Part shown: in pieces, positions 1 through 6,856 of the stretch
How the letters are laid out: each line of letters opens with the position of its first letter
Position numbering within the stretch: position 1 is the stretch's first letter
Source of the DNA: Vibrio sp.
Lineage (GTDB): Bacteria; Pseudomonadota; Gammaproteobacteria; Enterobacterales; Vibrionaceae
Direction of reading: 5' to 3'
DNA length: 7,681 nucleotides
Assembly: GCA_007124475.1 (NCBI GenBank)
Contig: SLFB01000194.1
Span: 1 to 7,681, forward strand
Program-made: the position numbers and the translations under genes
Notes under the pieces: generated by a model
Database searches by the model: none
What the model saw: the letters and a program-made list of their open reading frames with translations, nothing else
Told to the model about the DNA's origin: nothing

Positions 1-55
1 AAGAAAACCGAAGCTTTGTTTTGGTTTTTTTATCGTCGGTTTTCTTATCTTCGGT
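1..55. terminator. Inverted-repeat element, probable terminator at the 3' end of the MATE gene
   Basis: An 11-bp perfect inverted repeat (AAGAAAACCGA at 1-11 and TCGGTTTTCTT at 36-46) flanks a T-rich centre. The left arm can also pair with a second copy of its complement (ACCGAAG 7-13 with CTTCGGT 49-55). Read on the minus strand, the element follows the MATE stop codon at 81 and ends in CGGTTTTCTT, as expected for a Rho-independent terminator. On the plus strand a shorter AAAACC/GGTTTT hairpin runs into seven T, so it may work in both directions. The stems are A/T-rich and the loops long, so efficiency is uncertain. Confidence 0.4.
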
Positions 56-80
56 GTTGGCCATTTAGGGGCTATTGACT

Positions 81-1430
81 TTAGTGATGGATTGCGGATG
101 CTTGATAATGTTGGCGCAAACGAAGTGCATACAGATAAGCCAATACACCACCGATAATATTACCGATTGCGATACCAATAAATACCCCTATAACACCATA
201 CCAATAAGAACCTAACCATGCGGCTGGCAGTGTAAACACAAACAGACGCATTACACTCCATTGAAATGCCTTTAAAGGTAAATGCAGTGCATTTAACGCC
301 GACACTAACATCATCATGACGCCTTGGAAGCCGTAGCTGATCGGCACAATCAATAAGTAATACCACAGTAGATCACGCACAGTTTGCTCCTGTGAAAATA
401 AAGCAGCGAGGGGAATGCTCAGCGGCACCATCATAATAAAAATCAGCAACTGAAACCCCAATGCAAAGCGTAGGCTCACAAATAGGCCAGTGAAACTGCG
501 TTGTAAATTCTTCGCTCCGACATTTTGTGCCATAAAAGGGGTTAAGGCTGAGGTGAGTGACATTAAAACTAAAATCAGGATTGACTCTATACGTTGTGCT
601 GCGCCAAAAGCTGCTACCGCCGCGGTATCGTATTGAGAGAGGATGGTCATTAAAATCGCACCACATAACGGGGTCATCGCACTAGAGAGTGCTGCTGGAG
701 TGCCAATGGTTAAAATTTGCCGCCAGTCTTGGTACAAGGTTTTTTGTTGGGGCTGGGTCAGCAGCTTTTCTCGGCCAACTAAAATATATAAGGAGCCAAT
801 TAATGCCCCTAACCAAGAGCAAGCACTGGCAATCGCTGCCCCTTGCACCCCTAATTCAGGAAAGGGACCATAACCAAAAATCAATAACGGGTCGAGCACG
901 CCGTTAATTATCCCCGCTAGCAACATGATTTTCGCTGGAGTTTTGGTATCTCCAGTGGCACGAATAGCGCTATTGCCTGCCATTGGGATGACAAGTAAAG
1001 GAATAGAAAGATACCAAATTTGCATGTATTGCTGGATCAGCGGTATCAGTTCTTTAGGTGCCCCCATCAGGCGAAATAAAGGCTCTATGGTTATTAGACC
1101 CAGCAAAGCGGCGACGGCGACGAGTGCGACGGCTAACAACAATCCATGCGTGGTTAATTGTGCAGCTTTTTTGAATTGACCCTGTCCTAATGAGCGTCCA
1201 ATGCAAGTTGATAAGCCGACACCAATTCCCATGGTAATGCAGTTAATCGCAAAGGTGATAGGAAAGGTATAACTTACGGCAGCTAGAGCTTGTGTGCCAA
1301 GTAAAGAAATAAAAAAAGTATCAACTAAGTTAAACATTAAAATGGCAATCATCCCTACCGTCATTGGTAGTGTCATTTGACGTAAAACTTGAGGGATAGG
1401 AGCGGACAATAGCCCATGTTTATCGTGCAT
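81..1430 (-). CDS. MATE-family multidrug/cation antiporter (inner membrane efflux protein)
   Basis: This encodes a polytopic inner-membrane transporter of the MATE family (COG0534), which exports drugs or metabolites in exchange for Na+ or H+. The 449-residue protein is of normal family length and strongly hydrophobic, with the usual pattern of two six-helix halves. Visible family marks are the first-helix segment NLVDTFFISLLG with an acidic residue near position 37, the segment SAIRATGDTKTP near 155-165, NGVLDPLLIFG near 177-187, and AAFGAAQRIESI at the start of the second half (about 273-284). I chose the ATG at 1430; a TTG two codons upstream (1436) is in frame, but neither has a strong Shine-Dalgarno sequence. 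The gene lies downstream of tpiA on the same strand, but a hairpin separates them, so it probably has its own promoter. The substrate cannot be told from sequence. Confidence is high for the family and low for any gene name. Confidence 0.93.
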   Translation of the reverse strand: MHDKHGLLSAPIPQVLRQMTLPMTVGMIAILMFNLVDTFFISLLGTQALAAVSYTFPITFAINCITMGIGVGLSTCIGRSLGQGQFKKAAQLTTHGLLLAVALVAVAALLGLITIEPLFRLMGAPKELIPLIQQYMQIWYLSIPLLVIPMAGNSAIRATGDTKTPAKIMLLAGIINGVLDPLLIFGYGPFPELGVQGAAIASACSWLGALIGSLYILVGREKLLTQPQQKTLYQDWRQILTIGTPAALSSAMTPLCGAILMTILSQYDTAAVAAFGAAQRIESILILVLMSLTSALTPFMAQNVGAKNLQRSFTGLFVSLRFALGFQLLIFIMMVPLSIPLAALFSQEQTVRDLLWYYLLIVPISYGFQGVMMMLVSALNALHLPLKAFQWSVMRLFVFTLPAAWLGSYWYGVIGVFIGIAIGNIIGGVLAYLYALRLRQHYQASAIHH

Positions 1431-1510
1431 AATCAATTAGTGCATAGCCGGTGCAAGGCCAATTAGGATACTCCATCAGAGGAGAGGGTACTAGCGGAGA
1501 ACGGGAGGGT

Positions 1511-1536
1511 AAAGAAAGGCCAGCATGGCTGGCCTT
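1511..1536 (-). terminator. Rho-independent terminator of tpiA
   Basis: A perfect 9-bp G/C-rich stem (AAGGCCAGC 1516-1524, GCTGGCCTT 1528-1536) closes a 3-nt loop. On the minus strand it is followed by a T-rich tail (TTTCTTT ending near 1511). It lies about 20 nt past the tpiA stop codon and before the MATE gene. Confidence 0.8.
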
Positions 1537-1557
1537 GAGGTAACTTATTGGTAATGA

Positions 1558-2331
1558 TTAAGCATTTTTCATTTTAGCGGCAGCTTTTGCAATGGCAGCA
1601 AAGCTTTTCGCGTCAAGTGCTGCACCGCCAACAAGTGCGCCATCAATATCAGGTTGTGAGAAGTAAGCTTCAGCATTTTCAGCTTTTACTGAACCGCCGT
1701 ATTGAATAATAACCTGCTCTGCAACGGCTGGATTTTTTGCTGCAATGTGAGCACGGATAGAAGCGTGGATACGTTGCGCGTCATCGGCAGTCGCCGCTTT
1801 ACCAGTACCGATAGCCCAGATTGGCTCATAAGCGATGATCGCGTCATTCAGTGCTTCGACACCGTAAGCATTGATCACAGCGTCAATTTGACGTGCACAA
1901 ACAGCTTCGGTTTCGTCCGCTTCATTTTGTGCTTCTGACTCACCGATACAAAATACAGGGGTTAGACCGTTTTCTTTCAAAAACGCAAACTTCTTAGCAA
2001 CAAATTCGTCAGATTCATTGTGGTATTGACGACGCTCAGAGTGACCAATAATGATGTGTGTGGCTCCAAAATCTTTCAACATGGCTGGAGACATATCACC
2101 AGTGAAGGCACCGCTATTGTTTAGGTCGGTATTTTGTGCGCCAAGAATAATCTTATTACCGCCTTCTTTGATTAAACGCTCAGCAAGATCTAGGTATAAA
2201 GCAGGTGGAGCAACGGCTACATCTACGCCATTGATACCTTCTAGCTCAGCATTCAAGCCATTTAATAGTTCGGTAACCATTGCTTTGCTACCGTTTAGTT
2301 TCCAGTTACCCATCACAACAGGACGACGCAT
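1558..2331 (-). CDS. tpiA: Triosephosphate isomerase
   Basis: TpiA interconverts dihydroxyacetone phosphate and glyceraldehyde 3-phosphate in glycolysis and gluconeogenesis, as a cytoplasmic TIM-barrel dimer. The 257-residue product has the normal length for gammaproteobacteria. All key residues are present: Asn9 and Lys11 in GNWKLNG, catalytic His97 in IIIGHSERR, catalytic Glu169 in AYEPIWAIGTGK (loop 6 follows, to Lys178), the phosphate-binding YGGSV at 211-215, and GALVGGA at 231-237. The ATG start has a GGAG Shine-Dalgarno 8 nt upstream (2340-2343), and an extended -10 promoter lies near 2380. The gene is monocistronic: a divergent gene lies upstream and a strong hairpin downstream. The protein reads as closely similar to Vibrio TpiA, which is one of the reasons for the family assignment. 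Confidence 0.99.
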   Translation of the reverse strand: MRRPVVMGNWKLNGSKAMVTELLNGLNAELEGINGVDVAVAPPALYLDLAERLIKEGGNKIILGAQNTDLNNSGAFTGDMSPAMLKDFGATHIIIGHSERRQYHNESDEFVAKKFAFLKENGLTPVFCIGESEAQNEADETEAVCARQIDAVINAYGVEALNDAIIAYEPIWAIGTGKAATADDAQRIHASIRAHIAAKNPAVAEQVIIQYGGSVKAENAEAYFSQPDIDGALVGGAALDAKSFAAIAKAAAKMKNA

Positions 2332-2376
2332 AGGAATATCTCCAATTTTATTGATAAAAAAGATCCACTGGCAAAG

Positions 2377-2385
2377 AATATAACA
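2377..2385 (-). promoter_or_regulatory. Probable sigma-70 extended -10 promoter of tpiA
   Basis: On the minus strand the sequence TGTTATATT gives an extended -10 (TGn followed by TATATT, 5 of 6 matches to TATAAT). It would place the transcript start about 40 nt before the tpiA ATG. The -35 region is poor (ATGATC at the expected spacing), which fits an extended -10 promoter. This is by eye only. Confidence 0.4.
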
Positions 2386-2540
2386 GATAAAAGCAGGGAG
2401 ATCATGATTAGGGTCATGACTTTCTAGGATCTACTTTTCTGTCTGAGTGATAATACGTTAAGCTGGTTAAAATGCATATCTTCAGGTATGAGTCTAGTGC
2501 CATGCCATAAAGCGTGAACATTCATTAACAGGGAGGCGTT

Positions 2541-2891
2541 ATGCCCAATTTAGTGTTGGAATATTCGAATTCAGTTGAAGAAAGGGTCAATATTCAAGGG
2601 TTACTGGAAGATCTTCATCAGGTAGCCATAGACAGTGGTTTATTTGATCTCGCGTCGATTAAATCACGCACTTTACGCTGCCATCACTGGTTGGTAGGTG
2701 GACAAGGGGATAGCGTTGATTTTATTCATATCACTTTCGAGTTACTTGAGGGACGAACCGTTCAACAACGCAATGAATTATCTCGTCAGTTAATGGTGGT
2801 GTTGAGTGAGCAAGCTCATCAGGTCCAATCATTAACGGTCAATATTCGTAATATGGATAGTGATTGTTTTCAAAAAATAAGTCTTGAGTGA
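2541..2891 (+). CDS. 5-carboxymethyl-2-hydroxymuconate isomerase (CHMI)-family tautomerase
   Basis: This is a 116-residue protein of the CHMI/HpaF family in the tautomerase superfamily, small cytoplasmic enzymes that use the N-terminal proline, exposed after Met removal, as a catalytic base. Pro2 is present (MPNLVLEYS). The segments IKSRTLRCHHW (about 40-50) and GRTVQQRNELSRQL (about 71-84) match the conserved IRSR and GRSxxxR blocks of HpaF, which carry the active-site arginines. A Shine-Dalgarno (GGGAGG, 2531-2536) lies 4 nt before the ATG. No other homoprotocatechuate-degradation gene is in the window, so the classical catabolic role is not supported and the physiological substrate is unknown. 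The stop codon lies just before the start of the DUF805 gene, so the two are probably one transcription unit. Confidence 0.85.
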   Translation: MPNLVLEYSNSVEERVNIQGLLEDLHQVAIDSGLFDLASIKSRTLRCHHWLVGGQGDSVDFIHITFELLEGRTVQQRNELSRQLMVVLSEQAHQVQSLTVNIRNMDSDCFQKISLE

Positions 2892-2898
2892 TATCAGC

Positions 2899-3324
2899 AT
2901 GTCGATTAGCCAGTTGTTATTGTCTTTCCAGGGTAGAATTGGACGTAAAACCTATTGGTTATGGAATTTATTTTATTATCTGACCATTTTGGTTTTTATG
3001 TTTACCGTACAGCGCTGGTTGCCTAATTGGACCGCTGAGTTATGGCAACTGCTATTACTCGGTTTATTATTGCCGGATTTAGCGGTGACAGCGAAGCGTT
3101 GGCATGACCGCAATAAGTCTAGCTGGTGGTTGTTACTCAATCTACCATTACTGTTGGGACGTATGAGTATCCCTCTAGGGGAGGGTAATATTGCCACTCA
3201 GCCTCACTGGTGGGAAAGTGTGCTGGCATTAGTTATCTTGGCATGTGGAAGCTGGATTCTAGTCGAGTGTGGTTTTGTCGCTGGTAATAAAGGCGACAAC
3301 CGTTTTGGAAAACCTCCCGTTTAG
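2899..3324 (+). CDS. DUF805 family inner-membrane protein
   Basis: The product is a small membrane protein of about 141 residues. It shows the three DUF805 hallmarks in order: an N-terminal FQGRIGRKTYWLWN block leading into a transmembrane helix, the central AKRWHDRNKSSWW motif (family form R-x-HD-x-x-KSxWW), and the C-terminal GDNRFGKPP motif. Four hydrophobic stretches suggest three or four membrane helices. The molecular function of the family is not established. I chose the ATG at 2899, 7 nt after the upstream stop and with GAG about 10 nt upstream. An in-frame TTG at 2884 would overlap the upstream gene by 8 nt and add five residues, but has no convincing Shine-Dalgarno. Either start implies translational coupling to the CHMI-family gene. 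Confidence 0.88.
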   Translation: MSISQLLLSFQGRIGRKTYWLWNLFYYLTILVFMFTVQRWLPNWTAELWQLLLLGLLLPDLAVTAKRWHDRNKSSWWLLLNLPLLLGRMSIPLGEGNIATQPHWWESVLALVILACGSWILVECGFVAGNKGDNRFGKPPV

Positions 3325-3374
3325 CCTATCGGTTAATTCAATGATCAGCATGATGAGGTGCGTAAAACCATTAA

Positions 3375-3716
3375 TTAGCGCCATGAATCTTCACGGCTTT
3401 GAAACGGGATAATTTGCGCGCAACTGACGGGTTGGTTGTCCCCTTCTAGTGCCTCACGGAACTTTAACATCTGCACACTCAGCTCCTGCATCAATTTAAC
3501 ATTGGCGTGATGTGGGTTTTTGCAGCGGCTAATGATGCGATCAATGTGATTTTGTTGAGCGCGTAATCTATCTTGCATAACATCAGAAGCGGTTTCAATT
3601 AACTCGTTGCATAACTCTTGTTTTAAGAGTCGAAAAGCTTCCGGGTTATCTTGAGCAAGCATCATGAGTTCGTCAAAAGATGGGATTTCTTGAACCATAT
3701 TAGGTGATTGAGACAT
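3375..3716 (-). CDS. DUF3135 domain-containing protein
   Basis: This encodes a soluble, mainly alpha-helical 113-residue protein recognised as DUF3135 by its N-terminal IPSFDELMMLAQDNPEAF block, the LLKQELCNELIE helix, and the central RLRAQQNHIDRIISRCKNP segment. The function is unknown; the family occurs mostly in marine gammaproteobacteria. The ATG at 3716 is chosen because AAGGTG lies six bases upstream. A GTG at 3725, which would add three residues, lies inside that ribosome-binding site and is unlikely. The gene is convergent with DUF805 (about 50 nt apart, with no clear terminator seen) and separated by 220 nt from the next minus-strand gene, so it probably has its own promoter. A perfect TTGACA occurs in that gap on the minus strand, but without a good -10 at the right distance. 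Confidence 0.85.
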   Translation of the reverse strand: MSQSPNMVQEIPSFDELMMLAQDNPEAFRLLKQELCNELIETASDVMQDRLRAQQNHIDRIISRCKNPHHANVKLMQELSVQMLKFREALEGDNQPVSCAQIIPFQSREDSWR

Positions 3717-3722
3717 TGAGCG

Positions 3723-3728
3723 CACCTT
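3723..3728 (-). promoter_or_regulatory. Ribosome-binding site fixing the DUF3135 start
   Basis: AAGGTG on the minus strand, six bases before the ATG at 3716, is the only good Shine-Dalgarno near this gene. It overlaps the alternative GTG start at 3725 and so argues against that start. Confidence 0.6.
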
Positions 3729-3936
3729 ATGTTGATAGTGATTGCGTGATCATCATACGTAGCAATCCAGTTTAGGTTAGGATTTTGGTGTCAATCAATT
3801 AGGCAATATTCTCACGATAAATGACGTGGCAGCACTGGTGAATAATTAGCCTATATAGAAGAGTATAGATACGGTCTGAGCATAATGAGAAGAAAATCAC
3901 AGTATTTTTTAGCATACTTGACACGAGGTGAGCGGA

Positions 3937-4566
3937 TTATGGCCGTAAACTTTTCGGCTGAATAAGGTAAGTGCAGCGACGTTGGCCTGCAATAATGTGT
4001 TCACTCCTAGCAATGTCACAGTGTTCACCAAGTAACTGTTTGAAAATATTTAGCTCAGATTGGCACAGTGCAGGACAGCGTTGTGCAGCTCGACAAATTG
4101 GACAGTGATTTTCAATCAGTAGATAGCCAGAGTCAACGGTTTGTAATTCAGCCATATAACCTTCTTGCTCGCGTAATTGAACTAAGGTTTGCAATTGGCT
4201 GAAGAGATCGTCACAGTCCGCTAATTGTTGTTGATAGTAATGTAAAGTGTGCGCTTCTCTTTCTGCGGTTACCTTTTCTAATCCTTCAGAGCCAAACAGA
4301 TGTTCGACGGCTTCAATAACTTGAATAGTTAATTCACCATGTCGATCGGCAAATTGCCCATGTCCTTTTTGAGTTAGCGCCCAATGGCGAGTTGGTCGTC
4401 CTACTTTGACCTTTACATCGTGAAAAGCGACGATGCCATCGTCTTCTAAACTTTGTAAATGCTGGCGAGCTCCCATCGTGGTAATGCGTAGCTCTGCTGC
4501 GATTTGCTTCGCGGTGACGGTGCCTTGCCTTTTGATGATATGTAAAATGCGCTCAATCGTTTTCAT
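3937..4566 (-). CDS. Cys-rich winged-helix transcriptional regulator, SufR/COG2345-like, probably Fe-S binding
   Basis: The 209-residue protein has an N-terminal winged-helix DNA-binding domain (about 1-65: TVTAKQIAAELRITTMGARQ, then LEDDGIVAF and the wing segment GRPTRHW). A helical linker follows, then a C-terminal domain with Cys at 155, 158, 164, 168, 183 and 198 (a seventh is at 118). The layout NHCPIC...CPALC...EHIIAGQRRC resembles COG2345 regulators. The C155-C168 spacing of 13 equals what I recall for two [4Fe-4S] ligands of cyanobacterial SufR, and C198 is close to where the third is expected. Fe-S sensing is therefore a reasonable inference, not shown. The ATG has an AGAGG Shine-Dalgarno six bases upstream. 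The gene is divergent from groES and shares about 290 bp of control region with it, so it may control itself, groESL, or neither. Its targets are unknown. Confidence 0.82.
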   Translation of the reverse strand: MKTIERILHIIKRQGTVTAKQIAAELRITTMGARQHLQSLEDDGIVAFHDVKVKVGRPTRHWALTQKGHGQFADRHGELTIQVIEAVEHLFGSEGLEKVTAEREAHTLHYYQQQLADCDDLFSQLQTLVQLREQEGYMAELQTVDSGYLLIENHCPICRAAQRCPALCQSELNIFKQLLGEHCDIARSEHIIAGQRRCTYLIQPKSLRP

Positions 4567-4591
4567 TGCTGACCTCTTTGGTTATCTGCTT

Positions 4592-4619
4592 ATTATGGAT
4601 AAGCTGTTTAATAAAGCAA
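4592..4619 (-). promoter_or_regulatory. Possible sigma-70 promoter of the SufR-like regulator
   Basis: On the minus strand TTGCTT (-35, 4614-4619) and CATAAT (-10, 4592-4597, 5 of 6 matches) are separated by 16 bp, about 25 bp before the start codon. Only the first three -35 bases match well. Confidence 0.35.
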
Positions 4620-4636
4620 AGCATTTACAATTATCC

Positions 4637-4670
4637 AGTGGTAACCGCTAACTTACGATGGATTTAATCC
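4637..4670. promoter_or_regulatory. Two palindromes in the regulator-groES intergenic region, possible operator
   Basis: AGTGGTAACCGCT (4637-4649) is a near-perfect palindrome (5 of 6 bases per arm). GGATTTAATCC (4660-4670) is a perfect palindrome with 5-bp arms. Both lie just upstream of the regulator's proposed promoter. Their centres are 22 bp apart, about two helical turns, which would suit a dimeric repressor. Palindromes this short can occur by chance, and no known consensus was matched. Confidence 0.25.
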
Positions 4671-4713
4671 GGCTAATGACAATCGATTGACTTTAATTGA
4701 AAAGCCATTTCTC

Positions 4714-4746
4714 GATGAATTTGTTAATTTCATCACACTTTTTTTT
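4714..4746 (+). terminator. A/T-rich hairpin followed by eight T, upstream of the groES promoter
   Basis: GATGAA (4714-4719) pairs perfectly with TTCATC (4728-4733), and an unbroken run of eight T follows at 4739-4746. The shape is that of a weak Rho-independent terminator. No gene reads into it from upstream on this strand, so it could insulate groESL or simply be A/T-rich promoter DNA. A loose sigma-70 match (TTGTTA at 4721, TTTATT at 4744, 17-bp spacing) overlaps it. Confidence 0.25.
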
Positions 4747-4755
4747 ATTGTTGCC

Positions 4756-4784
4756 CTTGGGATCTTCTTGTCTCTCCCCCACAT
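4756..4784 (+). promoter_or_regulatory. Sigma-32 heat-shock promoter of groESL
   Basis: CTTGGGA (-35, 4756-4762) and CCCCACAT (-10, 4777-4784) are separated by 14 bp and match the RpoH consensus CTTGAAA / CCCCATnT well, especially the diagnostic CCCC block. The start point would be near 4790, giving a leader of about 60 nt. No CIRCE element (the HrcA operator) was seen, so heat control here is by RpoH. Confidence 0.75.
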
Positions 4785-4852
4785 AACAGTCACAAGCTGA
4801 GCAATCAGCCTTTCATTAACCTCATAGAAAATACAATCAGGAGAGACGACCG

Positions 4853-5143
4853 ATGAACATTCGTCCATTACACGACCGAGTTATCGTTGAACGCAAAGAA
4901 GTTGAATCTAAGTCTGCTGGTGGCATTGTTCTAACTGGCTCAGCGGCTGAAAAATCAACTCGCGGTGTAGTTTTAGCGGTAGGTAAAGGCCGTATCCTTG
5001 AGAATGGTTCAGTTAAAGAACTCGACGTAAAAGTCGGTGATACGGTAATTTTTGCTGAAGGCTATGGCACCAAAACAGAAAAGATCGATGGCAAAGAAGT
5101 GTTGATCTTATCTGAAAATGACATCATGGCGATTGTCGAGTAA
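4853..5143 (+). CDS. groES: Co-chaperonin GroES (Hsp10)
   Basis: GroES forms the seven-subunit lid that caps the GroEL ring during ATP-driven protein folding in the cytoplasm. The 96-residue product is close to the usual length and colinear with Escherichia coli GroES. It has the N-terminal MNIRPLHDRVIVER block, the mobile loop at about 17-33 with the GroEL-binding tripeptide Ile25-Val26-Leu27 in GGIVLTG, the segment GDTVIFAEGYGTK, and the terminal NDIMAIVE. AGGAG lies 9 nt before the ATG. It is the first gene of the heat-shock operon, 75 nt before groEL and downstream of the sigma-32 promoter. Confidence 0.99.
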   Translation: MNIRPLHDRVIVERKEVESKSAGGIVLTGSAAEKSTRGVVLAVGKGRILENGSVKELDVKVGDTVIFAEGYGTKTEKIDGKEVLILSENDIMAIVE

Positions 5144-5218
5144 GAGTAAGCATTGAGTAATTTTTGCTCTGATTCAAAAACGATTGATTAAAACAGAATT
5201 TAGAAAAGGAAATGAAAC

Positions 5219-6856
5219 ATGGCTGCTAAAGACGTAAAATTTGGTAATGATGCACGTGTAAAAATGCTAGAAGGCGTGAATGTTCTTGCTGACGCGGTAA
5301 AAGTAACCTTAGGCCCTAAAGGTCGCAATGTAGTACTTGATAAGTCCTTTGGTGCTCCAGTTATCACTAAAGATGGTGTTTCTGTTGCGCGTGAAATTGA
5401 GCTGGAAGATAAATTCCAGAACATGGGCGCACAAATGGTTAAAGAAGTTGCATCACAAGCTAATGATGCAGCAGGTGACGGTACAACGACTGCGACTGTA
5501 TTAGCGCAAGCGATTATTTCTGAAGGTTTAAAAGCGGTTGCAGCGGGTATGAACCCAATGGATTTAAAGCGTGGTATCGACAAAGCCGTGGTTGCTGCTG
5601 TTGATGCATTGAAAGAGCTTTCTTCTCCTTGTGCTGACACTAAAGCGATTGCTCAAGTAGGTACTATCTCTGCTAACTCTGACTCAAGCGTAGGCAATAT
5701 TATTGCTGAAGCCATGGAGAAAGTCGGCCGTGATGGTGTGATTACAGTGGAAGAAGGTCAAGGTCTTAAAGATGAGCTTGATGTAGTTGAAGGTATGCAG
5801 TTTGACCGCGGTTACTTATCACCTTACTTCATTAATAATCAAGAAGCGGGTAGCGTTGATTTAGACAACCCATTCATTCTATTAGTAGACAAAAAAATCT
5901 CTAACATTCGCGAGTTGCTACCAGTGCTAGAAGGGGTAGCTAAAGCATCTCGTCCACTACTGATCGTAGCGGAAGATGTAGAAGGCGAAGCGTTAGCCAC
6001 TCTCGTTGTTAACAATATGCGTGGTATCGTTAAAGTTGCAGCGGTTAAAGCGCCTGGTTTTGGTGACCGTCGTAAATCTATGTTGCAAGACATTGCCATT
6101 CTTACTGGTGGTACGGTTATCTCTGAAGAAATCGGTCTAGAGCTAGAAAAAGCAACGCTAGAAGATCTTGGTCAAGCGAAACGCGTTACCATTACCAAAG
6201 AAAACACCACCATTATTGACGGTGCTGGTGAAGAAGATGCCATCAAAGGCCGCGTAGCACAAATTCGTCAGCAAGTTGAAGAAGCGACTTCTGATTACGA
6301 CAAAGAGAAATTGCAAGAGCGCGTAGCTAAATTGGCTGGCGGTGTTGCAGTGATCAAAGTCGGTGCAACGACTGAAGTTGAAATGAAAGAGAAGAAAGAT
6401 CGCGTAGAAGATGCACTACACGCGACGCGCGCTGCAGTTGAAGAAGGTGTTGTTGCTGGTGGTGGTGTTGCGCTAATTCGTGCAGCCGCTAAAGTAGCGA
6501 ACCTTGAAGGTGATAACGAAGACCAAACGGTAGGTATCCGTCTTGCACTTCGTGCGATGGAAGCTCCAATTCGTCAAATCGTTAAAAACGCTGGCGAAGA
6601 AGATTCAGTGGTGGCTAACAATATTCGTGCTGGTGAAGGTAACTACGGTTACAACGCTGCAACGGGTGAATATGGCGATATGATTGAGATGGGTATCTTA
6701 GATCCAACTAAAGTCACTCGCAGTGCTCTACAGTTCGCAGCTTCAGTTGCAGGTCTAATGATCACTACAGAAGCGATGGTCACTGAGCTACCAAAGCAAG
6801 ATGCTCCAGCGATGCCTGATATGGGCGGAATGGGTGGCATGGGTGGCATGATGTAA
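5219..6856 (+). CDS. groEL: Chaperonin GroEL (Hsp60)
   Basis: GroEL is the 14-subunit ATP-driven folding chamber and is essential in most bacteria. The 545-residue protein is full length (548 in E. coli) and colinear with it throughout. It shows the ATP-site blocks TLGPKGR (30-36), Asp52 in TKDG, DGTTT (87-91), the catalytic Asp near 398 in VEDALHATRAAVEEG, the GGGVAL block after it, and the C-terminal tail of three GGM repeats plus a final Met (536-545). AAGGA lies 8 nt before the ATG. The coding sequence is intact. What is odd is the 3' end: the stop codon TAA (6854-6856) runs directly into a group II intron whose first base is probably the last A of the stop codon. The exon contribution is then TA, and the base completing the codon after splicing lies outside the window. 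No ordinary groEL terminator is visible between stop and intron. Confidence 0.99.
   Translation: MAAKDVKFGNDARVKMLEGVNVLADAVKVTLGPKGRNVVLDKSFGAPVITKDGVSVAREIELEDKFQNMGAQMVKEVASQANDAAGDGTTTATVLAQAIISEGLKAVAAGMNPMDLKRGIDKAVVAAVDALKELSSPCADTKAIAQVGTISANSDSSVGNIIAEAMEKVGRDGVITVEEGQGLKDELDVVEGMQFDRGYLSPYFINNQEAGSVDLDNPFILLVDKKISNIRELLPVLEGVAKASRPLLIVAEDVEGEALATLVVNNMRGIVKVAAVKAPGFGDRRKSMLQDIAILTGGTVISEEIGLELEKATLEDLGQAKRVTITKENTTIIDGAGEEDAIKGRVAQIRQQVEEATSDYDKEKLQERVAKLAGGVAVIKVGATTEVEMKEKKDRVEDALHATRAAVEEGVVAGGGVALIRAAAKVANLEGDNEDQTVGIRLALRAMEAPIRQIVKNAGEEDSVVANNIRAGEGNYGYNAATGEYGDMIEMGILDPTKVTRSALQFAASVAGLMITTEAMVTELPKQDAPAMPDMGGMGGMGGMM
6850..6855 (+). other. Proposed intron-binding site 1 (IBS1) at the end of the groEL exon
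   Basis: GATGTA, the last six exon bases before the proposed splice site, is exactly complementary to TACATC at 7560-7565. In group II introns this IBS1-EBS1 pairing defines the 5' splice site. A possible IBS2 is GTGGCA at 6843-6848 within the GGM-repeat codons. Confidence 0.5.

Noticed and set aside
1431..1436. TTG start two codons upstream for the MATE gene
   Set aside because: It has no better Shine-Dalgarno than the ATG at 1430, and TTG is the rarer start; uncertainty is two residues only.
3717..3936. Possible small RNA or small gene between the DUF3135 and regulator genes
   Set aside because: Only scattered promoter-like bits were seen (a TTGACA without a matching -10, and a weak AGTAT/ATACT repeat near 3901-3917); nothing supportable.
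4567..4852. CIRCE operator (HrcA site) upstream of groES
   Set aside because: No TTAGCACTC-N9-GAGTGCTAA inverted repeat is present; the sigma-32 promoter explains heat control.
4653..4868. 71-residue minus-strand frame across the groES promoter
   Set aside because: It covers the sigma-32 promoter and groES start and shows no family features.
5200..5640. 146-residue minus-strand frame opposite the start of groEL (similar ones at 5839-6099 and 6649-6873)
   Set aside because: Antisense shadows of a strongly coding groEL frame, with low-complexity Ser/Ala/Thr-rich translation.
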